From Methanoculleus taiwanensis (GTDB taxonomy: Archaea; Halobacteriota; Methanomicrobia; Methanomicrobiales; Methanoculleaceae), in NCBI RefSeq assembly GCF_004102725.1, contig NZ_LHQS01000002.1, forward strand, positions 124,001 through 188,000: a DNA stretch of 64,000 nucleotides, written 5' to 3'. How positions within the stretch are numbered: the stretch's first letter is position 1; each line of letters opens with the position of its first letter. This document shows positions 44,487 through 52,752 of the stretch, one piece after another. A model generated the notes under the pieces. The model ran no database searches and was not told where the DNA came from. It saw only the letters and a list, made by a program, of their open reading frames with translations. The translations under genes and the position numbers were made by a program.

Positions 44487-45566
44487 ATGATCGACCTACT
44501 CATCGGCGCTCTTGCGTCGGGGCTTGCGGCGGTGCTCGACTACCTCTCGGCGCACGTCCTCACGTGCCTCGTGCCGGCGTTCTTCATCGCCGGCGCCATC
44601 GCGGCCTTCGTCAAGAAAGACGCCATACTGAAGTACTTCAGTCCGGACACCCCGAAACCGGTCTCCTACGGGATCGCCTCGGTCTCCGGGACGATCCTCG
44701 CGGTCTGCAGCTGCACCATCCTCCCGATCTACGCGGGCATCCTCAAGAAGGGGAGCGGCATCGGCCCGGCGACGACCTTCCTCTTCGCAGGGCCCGCCAT
44801 CAACATCCTCGCGATCATCTACACCGCCCGGGTGCTCGGGTTCGATCTCGGCGTAGCCAGGGCGGTCTCTGCGATCGTTCTCGCGATCGTCATCGGGCTT
44901 GCCATGGCGCTGATCTTCCGGTCGACGGATGTCGAGACTCTCAAACAGAGGGCAATGGCACCGAGCGTCGCCGGGGCGTGCGAGGAGGAGAAACCGCGCT
45001 GGGTTACGCCCGCGTTCTTCGCCCTCCTTGTCGGCGTGCTGGTCTTCGGGGCGTCGCAGCTCGACTGGGCGATCCGGCTCGGCATCGTCTACATCCTCAC
45101 GCTCGCTATCGCCGTCCTCCTTATCTACTATTTCGACAGGGACGAGGTGACCGACTGGGGGCTTGAGACCTGGGATCTCACGAAGAAGATCTTCCCGATC
45201 CTTATCGGGGGGACGTTCATCGTCGGGATCATCGCCTTTTTCCTGCCGCCCGAGACCTTCCAGCCGTTCTTCGGCAACAACTCCATTGCCGCCTGTGCTC
45301 TGGCCTCGATCGTCGGGATGATCCTCTACATGCCGACGCTGCTCGAGGTCCCGATCATCGGCACGACCTTCGGCTACTCGTCCGGGCTCATGGCCGCAGG
45401 CCCGGCGCTCGCCCTTCTGCTGGCGGGCCCGACGGTCAGCCTCCCCTCCGTCCTCGTCATCTACCGGATCGTCGGGGCGGCGAAGACCGCAGCCTACGTG
45501 GCGCTGGTGGTCATCTTCGCGACTCTTGCCGGGTTTGTGTACGGGAACGGTATGCTGCTGATCTAG
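44487..45566 (+). CDS. Second DUF318 permease (ArsP-like)
   Basis: The 359-residue protein has about ten membrane spans. The family motif reads VSGTILAVCSCTILPIYAGI (Cys-Ser-Cys near residue 74), followed by GPAINILAIIYTARVLG, and the second half has PTLLEVPIIGTTFGYSSGLM and AGPTVSLPSVLVIYRIVG. This is the subgroup commonly next to small thioredoxin-like disulfide proteins, as here. The paralog just upstream is only distantly similar, so the pair may serve different substrates or form a heteromer. Substrate unproven. Confidence 0.87.
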   Translation: MIDLLIGALASGLAAVLDYLSAHVLTCLVPAFFIAGAIAAFVKKDAILKYFSPDTPKPVSYGIASVSGTILAVCSCTILPIYAGILKKGSGIGPATTFLFAGPAINILAIIYTARVLGFDLGVARAVSAIVLAIVIGLAMALIFRSTDVETLKQRAMAPSVAGACEEEKPRWVTPAFFALLVGVLVFGASQLDWAIRLGIVYILTLAIAVLLIYYFDRDEVTDWGLETWDLTKKIFPILIGGTFIVGIIAFFLPPETFQPFFGNNSIAACALASIVGMILYMPTLLEVPIIGTTFGYSSGLMAAGPALALLLAGPTVSLPSVLVIYRIVGAAKTAAYVALVVIFATLAGFVYGNGMLLI

Positions 45567-45575
45567 GAGATACCT

Positions 45576-45851
45576 ATGAAAACGACGAAGAAGCGGGAGA
45601 AACCTTGCTGCGCCGCCGAGGCGCTGCGCCGGATCCGCCGGATCGAGGTTGGGGAGGTCGTCGTTGGGCTCGCGATGCTCGACGATATCCTGGCCGACGT
45701 CATCGATCTCGGTCTTTCCGGCGAAACCGCTATCGGCGATGCGCTGATCAAACAGGTGAAGATCTACAACTACATCCCGAAGGAGGCCGAACCGCTCTAC
45801 CGAACGGCGCTCCTCCGGGAGTACCGAAACGAGGTGAAGAAAGAATGGTAA
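45576..45851 (+). CDS. Conserved small protein next to permease and thioredoxin
   Basis: The 91-residue protein has an N-terminal basic CC-containing segment (KKREKPCCAAEALRR) and a helical body (EVGEVVVGLAMLDDILADVI, then KIYNYIPKEAEPLYRTALLR). I recognise no domain with known function; genes of this kind appear to accompany DUF318 permeases and thioredoxin-like proteins. AGGAGAT lies before the ATG, and it overlaps the next gene by ATGG (45848-45851). The CC pair hints at a metal or arsenic delivery role for the permease upstream. Confidence 0.72.
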   Translation: MKTTKKREKPCCAAEALRRIRRIEVGEVVVGLAMLDDILADVIDLGLSGETAIGDALIKQVKIYNYIPKEAEPLYRTALLREYRNEVKKEW

Positions 45852-46081
45852 AAGTTGAAGTACTCGGAACCGGCTGCGCCAAGTGCAAGCGGCTCGCAAA
45901 GAACGTAGAGACGGCGATCAAGGATCTCGGTATCGATGCCGAACTCGTCAAAGTCGACGACATCACCGAGATCATGGAGCGTGGCGTGATGCTGACGCCG
46001 GCGCTCGCCGTCGACGGCGACCTCAAGGTCTCCGGCCGGGTGGCGGACGTCAAAGAAATAAAAGAGATCCTGCAGGGGTGA
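45848..46081 (+). CDS. Thioredoxin-like small disulfide protein
   Basis: The 77-residue protein has the redox-active-disulfide-protein-2 fold: MVKVEVLGTGCAKCKRLAKN with a CAKC pair (Cys11, Cys14) and the cis-Pro region VMLTPALAVDGDLKVSG. It probably reduces disulfides or hands over electrons or metal to the nearby permease or ArsC. It overlaps both neighbours by four bases, and a close paralog with the same CAKC motif lies 400 bases downstream, each followed by a DGC protein. Confidence 0.87.
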   Translation, partial: VKVEVLGTGCAKCKRLAKNVETAIKDLGIDAELVKVDDITEIMERGVMLTPALAVDGDLKVSGRVADVKEIKEILQG

Positions 46082-46482
46082 CGGACGTGACCCGCGAACG
46101 GCGCGTCATCGTCGCCTGCTGCGGTGGGTCGTATCCCGGACAACTCGCCTGCCACGGCGCGGTGCGGCTCGCCCGTGAAGGCTACGGCGATCTTGTCGGC
46201 GTCGCTGCCGTCGCCGCCGGCCATAGACCCGGGATAGAACGGGTGCGGGCCGCAGACGATATCGTCGTCATCGACGGCTGCGAGACCGGCTGCGCCCGTG
46301 CCGTCCTCGACCAGCTCGGGATCGAGCCCGACCAGTACATCGTCGTCGCCGATCTCCCCCTTCGGTCGACCGGCTACCTCGGTATCGACCCGCGGGACAT
46401 CGACGCGGTCGTCTCTGCCGGATGGGTGCGGGATAGTGCGGTATGCAATCCCCGGAGGAGGAGAAACCATGGTGCTGATTGA
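46078..46482 (+). CDS. DGC-domain zinc-binding protein (copy 1)
   Basis: The 134-residue protein belongs to the DGC-domain family of putative zinc-binding proteins: VIVACCGGSYPGQLACHGAV at the N-terminus and VVIDGCETGCARAVLDQLGI (DGC..C) in the middle. I start at GTG 46078, which overlaps the thioredoxin stop as GTGA; GTG 46087 is the alternative. Its end overlaps the next thioredoxin gene by 14 bases. The Arg-rich last residues (CNPRRRRNHGAD) appear to be run-on past the domain. Biochemical function of the family is unknown to me. Confidence 0.8.
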   Translation: MTDVTRERRVIVACCGGSYPGQLACHGAVRLAREGYGDLVGVAAVAAGHRPGIERVRAADDIVVIDGCETGCARAVLDQLGIEPDQYIVVADLPLRSTGYLGIDPRDIDAVVSAGWVRDSAVCNPRRRRNHGAD

Positions 46483-46711
46483 AGTATTCGGGACCGGTTG
46501 CGCCAAGTGCAAGCGGATGATCAAGAACGTCGAGATCGCGGTCGGGGACCTCGGGATCGATGCGGATGTACGGAAGATCGAGAACCTCGATGCCATGATC
46601 GACCGGGGCGTCATGCTGACGCCGGCGCTCTACGTCGACGGCGAGCCCAAAGTCGTCGGGCACGTCCCCTGCGTCGAGGATATCAAACAAATACTGCTTG
46701 GAGAGAAGTAA
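46469..46711 (+). CDS. Thioredoxin-like small disulfide protein (second copy)
   Basis: The 80-residue protein closely parallels the thioredoxin-like protein at 45848: MVLIEVFGTGCAKCKRMIKN with CAKC, and VMLTPALYVDGEPKVVGH. The ATG at 46469 follows GGAGGAGGAG and sits inside the end of the preceding DGC gene. A third Cys appears near residue 68 (VPCVED), absent from copy 1. Thioredoxin and DGC genes alternate here, a duplicated two-gene module. Confidence 0.87.
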   Translation: MVLIEVFGTGCAKCKRMIKNVEIAVGDLGIDADVRKIENLDAMIDRGVMLTPALYVDGEPKVVGHVPCVEDIKQILLGEK

Positions 46712-46712
46712 C

Positions 46713-47183
46713 ATGACGAAACAGAATCTACCCCGGTGCGCCTGCGGAGGCGGCGAAGAGCCGGAAGGCGGAACGAAACGGATCATCTTCGCCTGCGCCG
46801 GAGTTGCGAATGTCGGCCAGCTCAGCAATCTCGCTGCGATCCAGCTGACACAGGAAGGATACGGCAGTGCAGCATGCGTCGCGCTCCTCGCCGCCGCTCC
46901 CGAAGGCTTAACGAAGAGTATCGGAGAGGCGGACGAGGTTCTCGTCATCGACGGCTGTCCCGTCCGGTGCGCTGAGAAGATCGCCGTCGCAAAGGGCATC
47001 ACCCCCGACCAGCACCTCGTCGTCACCGTTCTCGGGATCGCGAAGAAGAGTTCGCTGGAGTTTTCCGACGCCGACCTCGAGACCGTTGTATCGGCGGTCT
47101 GGGAGGGGAAGGGAAGAGGCGAGGAAGAGAAGAAATGCCAGCCCTCCGGCGGGTGCGGGTGCGGCGGCGGGGGATGCTGCTAG
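46713..47183 (+). CDS. DGC-domain zinc-binding protein with Cys-rich ends (copy 2)
   Basis: The 156-residue protein has the DGC core (IIFACAGVANVGQLSNLAAI, then VLVIDGCPVRCAEKIAVAKG) flanked by two added cysteine segments: PRCACGGGEE at the start and GGCGCGGGGCC at the very end. These ends could bind thiophilic metals or As(III). The ATG at 46713 begins one base after the thioredoxin stop. The ACR3 exporter follows ten bases later, so it may deliver its ligand to that pump (inference). Confidence 0.83.
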   Translation: MTKQNLPRCACGGGEEPEGGTKRIIFACAGVANVGQLSNLAAIQLTQEGYGSAACVALLAAAPEGLTKSIGEADEVLVIDGCPVRCAEKIAVAKGITPDQHLVVTVLGIAKKSSLEFSDADLETVVSAVWEGKGRGEEEKKCQPSGGCGCGGGGCC

Positions 47184-47192
47184 GGTGAGAGC

Positions 47193-48284
47193 ATGGCGGC
47201 ACCACAGCCCGAGCGGCGCCTCTCCACCTTCGAGAAGTACCTCACGCTCTGGGTGGCACTCTGCATCATCGCCGGGATCCTCATCGGCAGCACCTTTCCC
47301 GGGGTTGCGGTCGCGCTCGATGCCTTATCCGTCTACCAGATATCGATACCGATAGCCATCGCGCTCTTCTTCATGATCTACCCGATCATGGTGAAGATCG
47401 ACTTTGCCGAGGTGCTCCGGGCCGCAAAGACGCCAAAGCCCGTCGCCCTGACGCTCCTGGTGAACTGGGCGATCAAGCCCTTCACGATGTACCTCATCGC
47501 CACGTTCTTCCTCGGCTACCTCTTCGTCGACTTCATCCCGGGCACCGAGATCCTCCCAAGCGGCGTCGAGATCGAACTCTGGCGGAGTTACGTCGCCGGG
47601 TGCATCCTGCTCGGCATCGCCCCCTGCACGGCGATGGTGCTGATGTGGAGTTACCTCGCCCGGGGCAACGACGGCCTGACGCTCGTGATGGTCGCGATCA
47701 ACTCGCTCACCATGCTCCTCCTCTACGCCCCGCTCGGCGGGTTCCTCCTCGGCGTCGCCGCGATACCGATCCCCTGGGAGACGATCCTCCTCTCGGTCGC
47801 GGTCTACGTCGGGCTCCCGCTCGCCGCCGGCTACCTGACAAGGAAGTGGATTATCGCCAAAAAGGGCATGGTCTGGTTCGAGACGACGTTCCTGCACTAC
47901 CTGACCCCGGTGAGCATCGCCGCCCTCCTCGGGACGCTCGTGCTCCTCTTCACCTTCAAGGGCGACGTCATCGTCGCAAACCCGCTCACCATTCTCTGGA
48001 TCGCGGTCCCGCTCTTTATCCAGACGGTCTTCATCTTCACGCTCGGCTACTTCATCCTCGCCCGGCGGCTGAAACTCGCCTACCGGGACGCCGCGCCCGC
48101 CGGGATGATAGGAGCCTCGAACCACTTCGAGGTCGCCATCGCCACCGCGACGGTCCTCTTCGGCCTCGGGTCGGGGGCGGCGCTGGCGACGGTGGTCGGG
48201 GTACTGATCGAGGTGCCGGTGATGCTGATGCTCGTGCGGATCTGCCTGCGGACGCAAGGAATGTTTGGAGATGAGGCAGCATGA
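47193..48284 (+). CDS. acr3: Arsenite efflux transporter ACR3
   Basis: The 363-residue protein is an ACR3-type As(III)/H+ antiporter with ten membrane spans. Diagnostic blocks are [40 protein letters not shown] with the catalytic Cys of GIAPCTAMV, and [20 protein letters not shown]. It follows a DGC protein after ten bases with a GGGTGA ribosome site, and its stop overlaps the Usp gene by ATGA. This is the most secure indicator that the island handles arsenic. Confidence 0.96.
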   Translation: MAAPQPERRLSTFEKYLTLWVALCIIAGILIGSTFPGVAVALDALSVYQISIPIAIALFFMIYPIMVKIDFAEVLRAAKTPKPVALTLLVNWAIKPFTMYLIATFFLGYLFVDFIPGTEILPSGVEIELWRSYVAGCILLGIAPCTAMVLMWSYLARGNDGLTLVMVAINSLTMLLLYAPLGGFLLGVAAIPIPWETILLSVAVYVGLPLAAGYLTRKWIIAKKGMVWFETTFLHYLTPVSIAALLGTLVLLFTFKGDVIVANPLTILWIAVPLFIQTVFIFTLGYFILARRLKLAYRDAAPAGMIGASNHFEVAIATATVLFGLGSGAALATVVGVLIEVPVMLMLVRICLRTQGMFGDEAA

Positions 48285-49159
48285 CGAATAGCAAACATAT
48301 TGGAACCGTGCTCGTGCCGCTCGAGATGGCGGGGAGCAGCGACGCGATCCTCTCGGCGGTGGAGGAGATCGTGCGTGCCGGTGCCGACGAGATCCAGCTC
48401 CTCCACGTGGCGAACGTGCGGGATACCCTCGCGGCTCCGGAGATCCTCGACCACGACCGGGAGGTGCTCGAGGCGTGGCGGGAACGATTGATCGCCTGCG
48501 GCGCTCCGTCCGTGACCGTGGAGGTGGTCAGCGGCATGCCCTCGACCGAGATCATCGAGCGGTCGGAACGGGACGACTACGCGCTCATCGTTCTCGGATC
48601 GCACGGACGGAACCTGGTATCCCGGGTGATCCTCGGCAGCACCACGGAGGACGTCCTCCGGCATGTCGACGATCCCGTGCTCGTCGTTCGGCTGCGGATC
48701 GTCGAGACCGGCGATGAGGCGACCTGCCGGCTCGCGGCCGACCGGCTCGTTAAGCGCATCCTCTACGCGACGGACTTCTCGGCGTATGCCGAGCGGTGCA
48801 TCCCCTGCCTCTCCTGGATAGCCGGGGCGCACCCCGAGGAGCTGACCGTCGTCCACGTTCAGGATCTCCGGCACCTCTCGTACGCCTCGAAAGAGCAGAT
48901 GGCGGCGTTCAACCGGCGCGACGAAGAGCGGCTGGCGGCGCTGAAGCGGGAGTTCGAGGCAGCGGGGTTCGCGAACGTCGACACCGTCCTCCGGACGGGG
49001 AACGCGATAGATGAGGTGCTCGCTCTCGCAGAGGAGCGCGGCGTCACGCTCATCGTGCTGGGAGCGAAGGGGCGGCACGGGACTGTCGAGCAGATCTTCG
49101 GCGGCGTGGCCGAGGCGGTCGTGCACCGGTCGGCGGGGCACGTACTGGTGGTACGATAA
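48281..49159 (+). CDS. Tandem universal stress protein
   Basis: The 292-residue protein contains two Usp domains (about 1-140 and 150-292). Each has the nucleotide-binding G-loop pattern: [20 protein letters not shown] in the first and [20 protein letters not shown] in the second, each followed by a VLVV..R strand. It overlaps ACR3 by four bases, so it is cotranscribed with arsenite efflux; its role there is unknown. Single-domain Usp proteins elsewhere in the window (53332) are different. Confidence 0.9.
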   Translation: MTNSKHIGTVLVPLEMAGSSDAILSAVEEIVRAGADEIQLLHVANVRDTLAAPEILDHDREVLEAWRERLIACGAPSVTVEVVSGMPSTEIIERSERDDYALIVLGSHGRNLVSRVILGSTTEDVLRHVDDPVLVVRLRIVETGDEATCRLAADRLVKRILYATDFSAYAERCIPCLSWIAGAHPEELTVVHVQDLRHLSYASKEQMAAFNRRDEERLAALKREFEAAGFANVDTVLRTGNAIDEVLALAEERGVTLIVLGAKGRHGTVEQIFGGVAEAVVHRSAGHVLVVR

Positions 49160-49175
49160 TTCAGGAGAGATAGAT

Positions 49176-49583
49176 ATGACAGAACAGGAACTCGTCGTCG
49201 AATGGCGGCATATCGGAGAAGACATCGAGAAGACCTGCGAACGGTGCGGGGAGACCGGACGGGCGGTGATGGACGTCATCGAAGAGATCCGGCCGATCCT
49301 CGAGGAGGAGGGCATCACGGTCCGGGTTGTCGAGACGGTTCTTCCAAACGAGGCGATAGCGCAGTCGAACAGCATCCTCTTCAACGGTGTGCCGCTCGAG
49401 GATCTGATCGAGGGGATGGAAGTAACCAGCACGCCCTGCGCCTCCTGCGCCTGCATCACCGGGCAGGACGATGCGGCGTGCCGGGCGGTCGAGTATGACG
49501 GCGAGCGTTACGAGTCGATCCCGCCGGAGCTGATCGCCCGGGCGGCGCTCAAAGCGCTCGGCATAGAGACAACAGCGGAGTGA
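49176..49583 (+). CDS. DUF2703 protein
   Basis: The 135-residue product matches the DUF2703 family, often found in arsenic and mercury loci. It opens ELVVEWRHIGEDIEKTCERC and contains GETGRAVMD, NSILFNGVPLEDLIEG and the Cys block STPCASCACITGQDDAACRA. The pattern CxxC near the start plus CASCAC in the middle suggests thiol chemistry or metal binding. I start at the ATG at 49176, since AGGAGAGA lies before it. Four bases of its stop overlap a possible GTG of the next gene. Confidence 0.83.
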   Translation: MTEQELVVEWRHIGEDIEKTCERCGETGRAVMDVIEEIRPILEEEGITVRVVETVLPNEAIAQSNSILFNGVPLEDLIEGMEVTSTPCASCACITGQDDAACRAVEYDGERYESIPPELIARAALKALGIETTAE

Positions 49584-49588
49584 TTCAA

Positions 49589-50359
49589 ATGACAGCAATC
49601 GAAGACATTCAGAAGATGGGAACCGCGATGAAGGAGCTCCTCGGGCTCTCCGGGTCGCCTGTCGGCGTGCGGATCGTGAAACGGAACGATGAGATCGCAG
49701 AGGCCGAGCCCGCCGGGGGGCACCGGTTCTGCCAGGCGCTGATGCGGGGGAGGCGTGGCGACCACGTCGTCGTGACCGCCGAGACGATCGCGTGCCCGGC
49801 GGCCGCCCGTGCCTTCGGGTTCAAGCCGCTCCCTGAGGCGCTGAAGTCGGGGAAGGGTCTGGTCGGTTTCGGGATCACCGCTGAAGAATCGGTCGGGCAG
49901 CAGATGTTCGCCGGGATGACTACCTGCAAGCCGGGCGAGATCGTCCAGCTCGACGTCTTCCCGCTGGATGCCGCCGGGAGCGAGCCTGATATCGTGGTCG
50001 TGGAGGACGAGGTCGAGAAACTGATGTGGATCGTCCTCGCCTACATGCACGCCCGCGGGGGAGAACGAGTCTCCGGCTCAACCGCCGTCCTGCAGGCGAC
50101 CTGCGTGGACGCGACGATCATCCCCTATCTCGAGGACCGGCTCAACTACGGGTTCGGCTGTTACGGCTGCCGGGACGCGACCGATATGGCGGGGGGGGAG
50201 GCGATCCTCGGGTTCCCGGCGCACTACCTCCCCGGGATCGTCCGGCACCTCGAGTACCTGAACAGAAAGGCGCTCCCGCACTCCCGGGGCAAACACGCCC
50301 TTGCCGCGCTCACGAAACAGCGAGGAGGCGGCGACCCGGGATCCTGCTCGTCGCTCTGA
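49589..50359 (+). CDS. DUF169 protein
   Basis: The 256-residue protein matches DUF169: SPVGVRIVKRNDEIAEAEPA, then HRFCQALMRGRRGDHVV, ACPAAARAFGF, and FGCYGCRDATDM near the end. The conserved cysteines could bind a metal or cluster; some relatives occur with corrinoid or methyl-transfer genes. I prefer the ATG at 49589, five bases after GGAGTGAT, over the GTG at 49580. Its Ser/Cys end (GSCSSL) precedes arsC by 13 bases. Function unknown. Confidence 0.83.
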   Translation: MTAIEDIQKMGTAMKELLGLSGSPVGVRIVKRNDEIAEAEPAGGHRFCQALMRGRRGDHVVVTAETIACPAAARAFGFKPLPEALKSGKGLVGFGITAEESVGQQMFAGMTTCKPGEIVQLDVFPLDAAGSEPDIVVVEDEVEKLMWIVLAYMHARGGERVSGSTAVLQATCVDATIIPYLEDRLNYGFGCYGCRDATDMAGGEAILGFPAHYLPGIVRHLEYLNRKALPHSRGKHALAALTKQRGGGDPGSCSSL

Positions 50360-50372
50360 AGCGAGGTGTGTT

Positions 50373-50780
50373 ATGAAAAAGAGAGTTCTCTTCGTCTGCA
50401 CCCATAATGCCGCCCGCTCGCAGATGGCGGAAGGGTATCTGAACGCCCGCTACGGCGACCGCTACCAGGCCTTCTCGGCCGGCACCGCTCCCGGAACCCT
50501 GAACCCCTACGCCGTCCGGGCGATGGCGGAGATCGGGATCGACATCTCCGGCCACCGCGCAAAAGACCTCGGTGAGTTCGACGAGCAGGAGATGGACGTT
50601 CTCGTCGCCGTCTGCGAGGGAGGGCTCTGCCCCTTCTTCCCGTGGGCGAAGGAGGAGATCCACAAGGAGTTCCCCGACCCTTCGACCCTCACCGGCACCG
50701 ACGAGGAGATCATGGCCGGCGTCCGGCGGATCCGCGACGCGATCACCGCCTGGATCGACGGGACGTTTGGAGAAGACTGA
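50373..50780 (+). CDS. arsC: Arsenate reductase (LMW-phosphatase/thioredoxin type)
   Basis: The 135-residue ArsC reduces arsenate to arsenite for export by ACR3. The phosphatase loop Cys9-X5-Arg15 is in VLFVCTHNAARSQMAEGYL, and the relay cysteines lie in AVCEGGLCPFFPWAKEE (near 83 and 88). This type is recycled by thioredoxin, and two thioredoxin-like proteins are encoded in the same operon. The catalytic loop has THNAARS where many relatives have VHNAGRS. It is followed after two bases by the third DGC gene. Confidence 0.92.
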   Translation: MKKRVLFVCTHNAARSQMAEGYLNARYGDRYQAFSAGTAPGTLNPYAVRAMAEIGIDISGHRAKDLGEFDEQEMDVLVAVCEGGLCPFFPWAKEEIHKEFPDPSTLTGTDEEIMAGVRRIRDAITAWIDGTFGED

Positions 50781-50782
50781 CT

Positions 50783-51130
50783 ATGGCGGTCACCGTCATC
50801 ACCTGCTCCGGGATCTCGAACACCGGGAAGCTGACCACCCAGGCGGGAACGATGCTCCTCCACTGCTCCTGCGGGGCGGTCGAGGCCTGCATTGCGGCCA
50901 CCCGGCCGACGGCGTCGCTCGAGAATGCCGTGCGGCACGCAGACCGCATCCTGGTGCTGGACGGCTGCACCGACTGCTGTGGGAAGAAGAAGGTGGCGGC
51001 GCTCGGCATCGAGCCGCACCTGCACCTGGTTGCTACCGACTGCGGGGTCGTGAAGAACGGGATGGCCGAGCCCCGGTTCGACGAGATCGAGCGGCTCGCC
51101 GCCGCCGTGCTGGAGGCGATCCGACGGTGA
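50783..51130 (+). CDS. DGC-domain zinc-binding protein (copy 3)
   Basis: The 115-residue protein is a third DGC member: VTVITCSGISNTGKLTTQAG, an inserted LHCSCGAVEAC, and LVLDGCTDCCGKKKVAALGI. It differs from copies 1 and 2 by the added Cys pair and the CC of DGCTDCC. It starts two bases after arsC, probably by coupling since no ribosome site is seen, and overlaps the zinc-ribbon ORF by GTGA. Confidence 0.82.
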   Translation: MAVTVITCSGISNTGKLTTQAGTMLLHCSCGAVEACIAATRPTASLENAVRHADRILVLDGCTDCCGKKKVAALGIEPHLHLVATDCGVVKNGMAEPRFDEIERLAAAVLEAIRR

Positions 51131-51273
51131 ACTGCGACCTCTGCGGGGCGCCCGGCACCCGGTTTCTCCGGGTGAACCACGAGAGCCGCGGGATCGTGCT
51201 CCTCTGCGACGCCTGCAGGGAGCGGGAGAAGGGCCGCCTCCGCCCGCTACCGAAACGGGGTGGGTGCTGCTAA
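51127..51273 (+). CDS. Zinc-ribbon peptide (48 residues)
   Basis: The 48-residue ORF starts with GTG inside the DGC stop (GTGA) and encodes a single zinc ribbon, NCDLCGAPGTRF and LLCDACREREKG, with a CC end (KRGGCC). Four cysteines in two CxxC pairs plus the final pair suggest metal binding. It is the last gene of the first arsenic unit, followed within 12 bases by a T7 run. Confidence 0.65.
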   Translation: MNCDLCGAPGTRFLRVNHESRGIVLLCDACREREKGRLRPLPKRGGCC

Positions 51274-51284
51274 CGGGAGAAACC

Positions 51285-51291
51285 TTTTTTT
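51285..51291 (+). terminator. T-run terminator of first arsenic transcription unit
   Basis: Seven consecutive T lie 11 bases after the zinc-ribbon stop, fitting an archaeal U-rich terminator and separating the first unit from arsF-arsG. Confidence 0.45.
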
Positions 51292-51335
51292 CAGCGACAG
51301 GTGCATCGTCGGCCGGATGCCACCGGGGAGAAAGC

Positions 51336-51386
51336 ATATATCTCGGTATGCACAATAGGCCGATACCACTTCAAACAAAATTGTAA
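51336..51386 (+). promoter_or_regulatory. Promoter and operator of arsF-arsG
   Basis: ATATAT at 51336-51341, preceded by GAGAAAGC, can be TATA. TTCAAACAAAATTGTAA (51370-51386) sits about 30 bases further down, over the expected start. It shares the first ten bases, TTCAAACAAA, with the operator at 43241 and has a degraded second arm (TTG-AA). Confidence 0.5.
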
Positions 51387-51414
51387 TAGTGACCTGCATA
51401 AGGAGTGTCCTCTG

Positions 51415-51945
51415 ATGAAACCAGAAAGATCAAGCCCTACCGCATCCCGGCGCACGCCCGGGCGGCGCACCGGCAGCATATCCGGCCGAAAGATCCTGCC
51501 GTTTGTCGTGCTGGCGGTGTTCCTCGCCTGCACGGCGCTCTTTGCCGGATGCATCGCGGCACCCGAAGGGCAGGCCGCCGCCACAATCAACGGCACCGTC
51601 ACCAGAGTCGAAGTCATCCATTTCACCACGCCGAACCAGTGTTACTCCTGCGTGGTGCTCGGCGACTATGCCGAAGAGACTGTGACGACGCACTTCGCCG
51701 ACGAACTCGCCTCCGGGAAGATGGTCTTCGACCACATCAGTATCGCCGACCCGGCGCAGCAGGAGATCGTCGAGCGCTACGGCGCGACCGGATCGTCGCT
51801 CTGGATCGGCGTCTACGACGACCAGGGTGGGTTCTACCCGGAGGAGGACGTCCGGGTCTGGTACAAACTGAACGACAAACCCGGGTTTACGACCTACCTG
51901 AAGACCGTCCTTGAGATGCGCCTCCGGGGTGACCTTACGCAATGA
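51415..51945 (+). CDS. arsF: ArsF-like redox lipoprotein
   Basis: The 176-residue protein has a basic N-terminus, one hydrophobic segment (about residues 25-43, FVVLAVFLACTALFAGC) ending in a lipobox-like FAGC, and an outside thioredoxin-like domain with the pair CYSC in VEVIHFTTPNQCYSCVVLGD. It matches the ArsF family that accompanies ArsG exporters in arsenical loci. It starts 29 bases after the operator and overlaps arsG by ATGA. Confidence 0.82.
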   Translation: MKPERSSPTASRRTPGRRTGSISGRKILPFVVLAVFLACTALFAGCIAAPEGQAAATINGTVTRVEVIHFTTPNQCYSCVVLGDYAEETVTTHFADELASGKMVFDHISIADPAQQEIVERYGATGSSLWIGVYDDQGGFYPEEDVRVWYKLNDKPGFTTYLKTVLEMRLRGDLTQ

Positions 51946-52658
51946 GCCTGATGGGGTTCATGGAGACGATGGGGACGAGCAGCGTTCCCCTCGTCGCCGC
52001 GTTCTTCATCGGGCTGATGATGGCGCTCTCCCCCTGCCCGCTGGCGACGAACATCGCCGCGATCGGGTACCTCTCCCGCCGGATCGGCAGCCCCGGCCAG
52101 ACCCTCATCGCCGGGTCGCTCTACGGCGCAGGGAGGATGGTCGTCTACGTCGGGCTTGCGGCACTGATCGTCATGCTCGGCCTCTCGGTTCAGGCGATCT
52201 CACTCTTCCTGCAGACCTGGGGCGAGGTGCTGGTCGGCCCGCTGCTGATCGGGGTCGGCATCGTGATGCTCGATCTCGTCCCGCTCAGTTTCGGATTCGG
52301 CGGCAGCAGCAGGCTCGCGGCGTTCAAGGAGCGGCTCGCCGATCAGGGCGTGGCGGGAAGCTTTCTCCTCGGCGTGCTCTTTGCGCTGACTTTCTGCCCG
52401 TTCTCGGCGGTGCTCTTCTTCGCCATGCTCGTCCCGCTGGCCCTCCGGACCGGCGACCCATTCGGCGTCCCGGCGGTCTTTGCCGTCGCCACTGCTCTGC
52501 CGGTGATCGCGTTCTCGCTGATCATGGTGACCGGGGTTGCGAAGGTGGGAAGCGCGATGAAGGCGGCGGAGACGTTCGAGTTCTGGATGCGGCGGATCGT
52601 CGGCGTGCTCTTCATCGGGATCGGGCTCTCCTTCCTCGCGGCAATGCTGCTCGGGTGA
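51942..52658 (+). CDS. arsG: ArsG-family (CcdA-like) exporter
   Basis: The 238-residue membrane protein has about six spans of the LysE/DsbD-CcdA type and two proline-cysteine pairs inside the membrane: MMALSPCPLATNIAAIGY and ALTFCPFSAVLFFAMLVPLA. Families of this kind next to ArsF are described as exporters of (aromatic) arsenicals; a disulfide-shuttling role with ArsF is equally possible from the fold. It overlaps arsF by four bases. Confidence 0.82.
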   Translation: MSLMGFMETMGTSSVPLVAAFFIGLMMALSPCPLATNIAAIGYLSRRIGSPGQTLIAGSLYGAGRMVVYVGLAALIVMLGLSVQAISLFLQTWGEVLVGPLLIGVGIVMLDLVPLSFGFGGSSRLAAFKERLADQGVAGSFLLGVLFALTFCPFSAVLFFAMLVPLALRTGDPFGVPAVFAVATALPVIAFSLIMVTGVAKVGSAMKAAETFEFWMRRIVGVLFIGIGLSFLAAMLLG

Positions 52659-52752
52659 CGTTCGCCGCTCCTGCCACCCCCTCCTCTTTCCGTATCCCGG
52701 AGGATTCGTGATGCTCGACCTCGCGTCTCGCTCGCGGTCGGGACGGCCGGGA

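Noticed and set aside
44496-45899. 467-codon minus-strand frame antisense to the second permease
   Set aside because: Extreme Arg/Asp content typical of a shadow frame; the plus strand encodes a clear DUF318 permease.
47325-48257. 310-codon minus-strand frame
   Set aside because: Antisense of acr3 with Glu/Arg/His-rich low-complexity translation.
43182-52700. Search for direct repeats, integrase or tRNA at the island borders
   Set aside because: No integrase, tRNA attachment site or direct repeat pair was seen, so I do not call it an integrative element.
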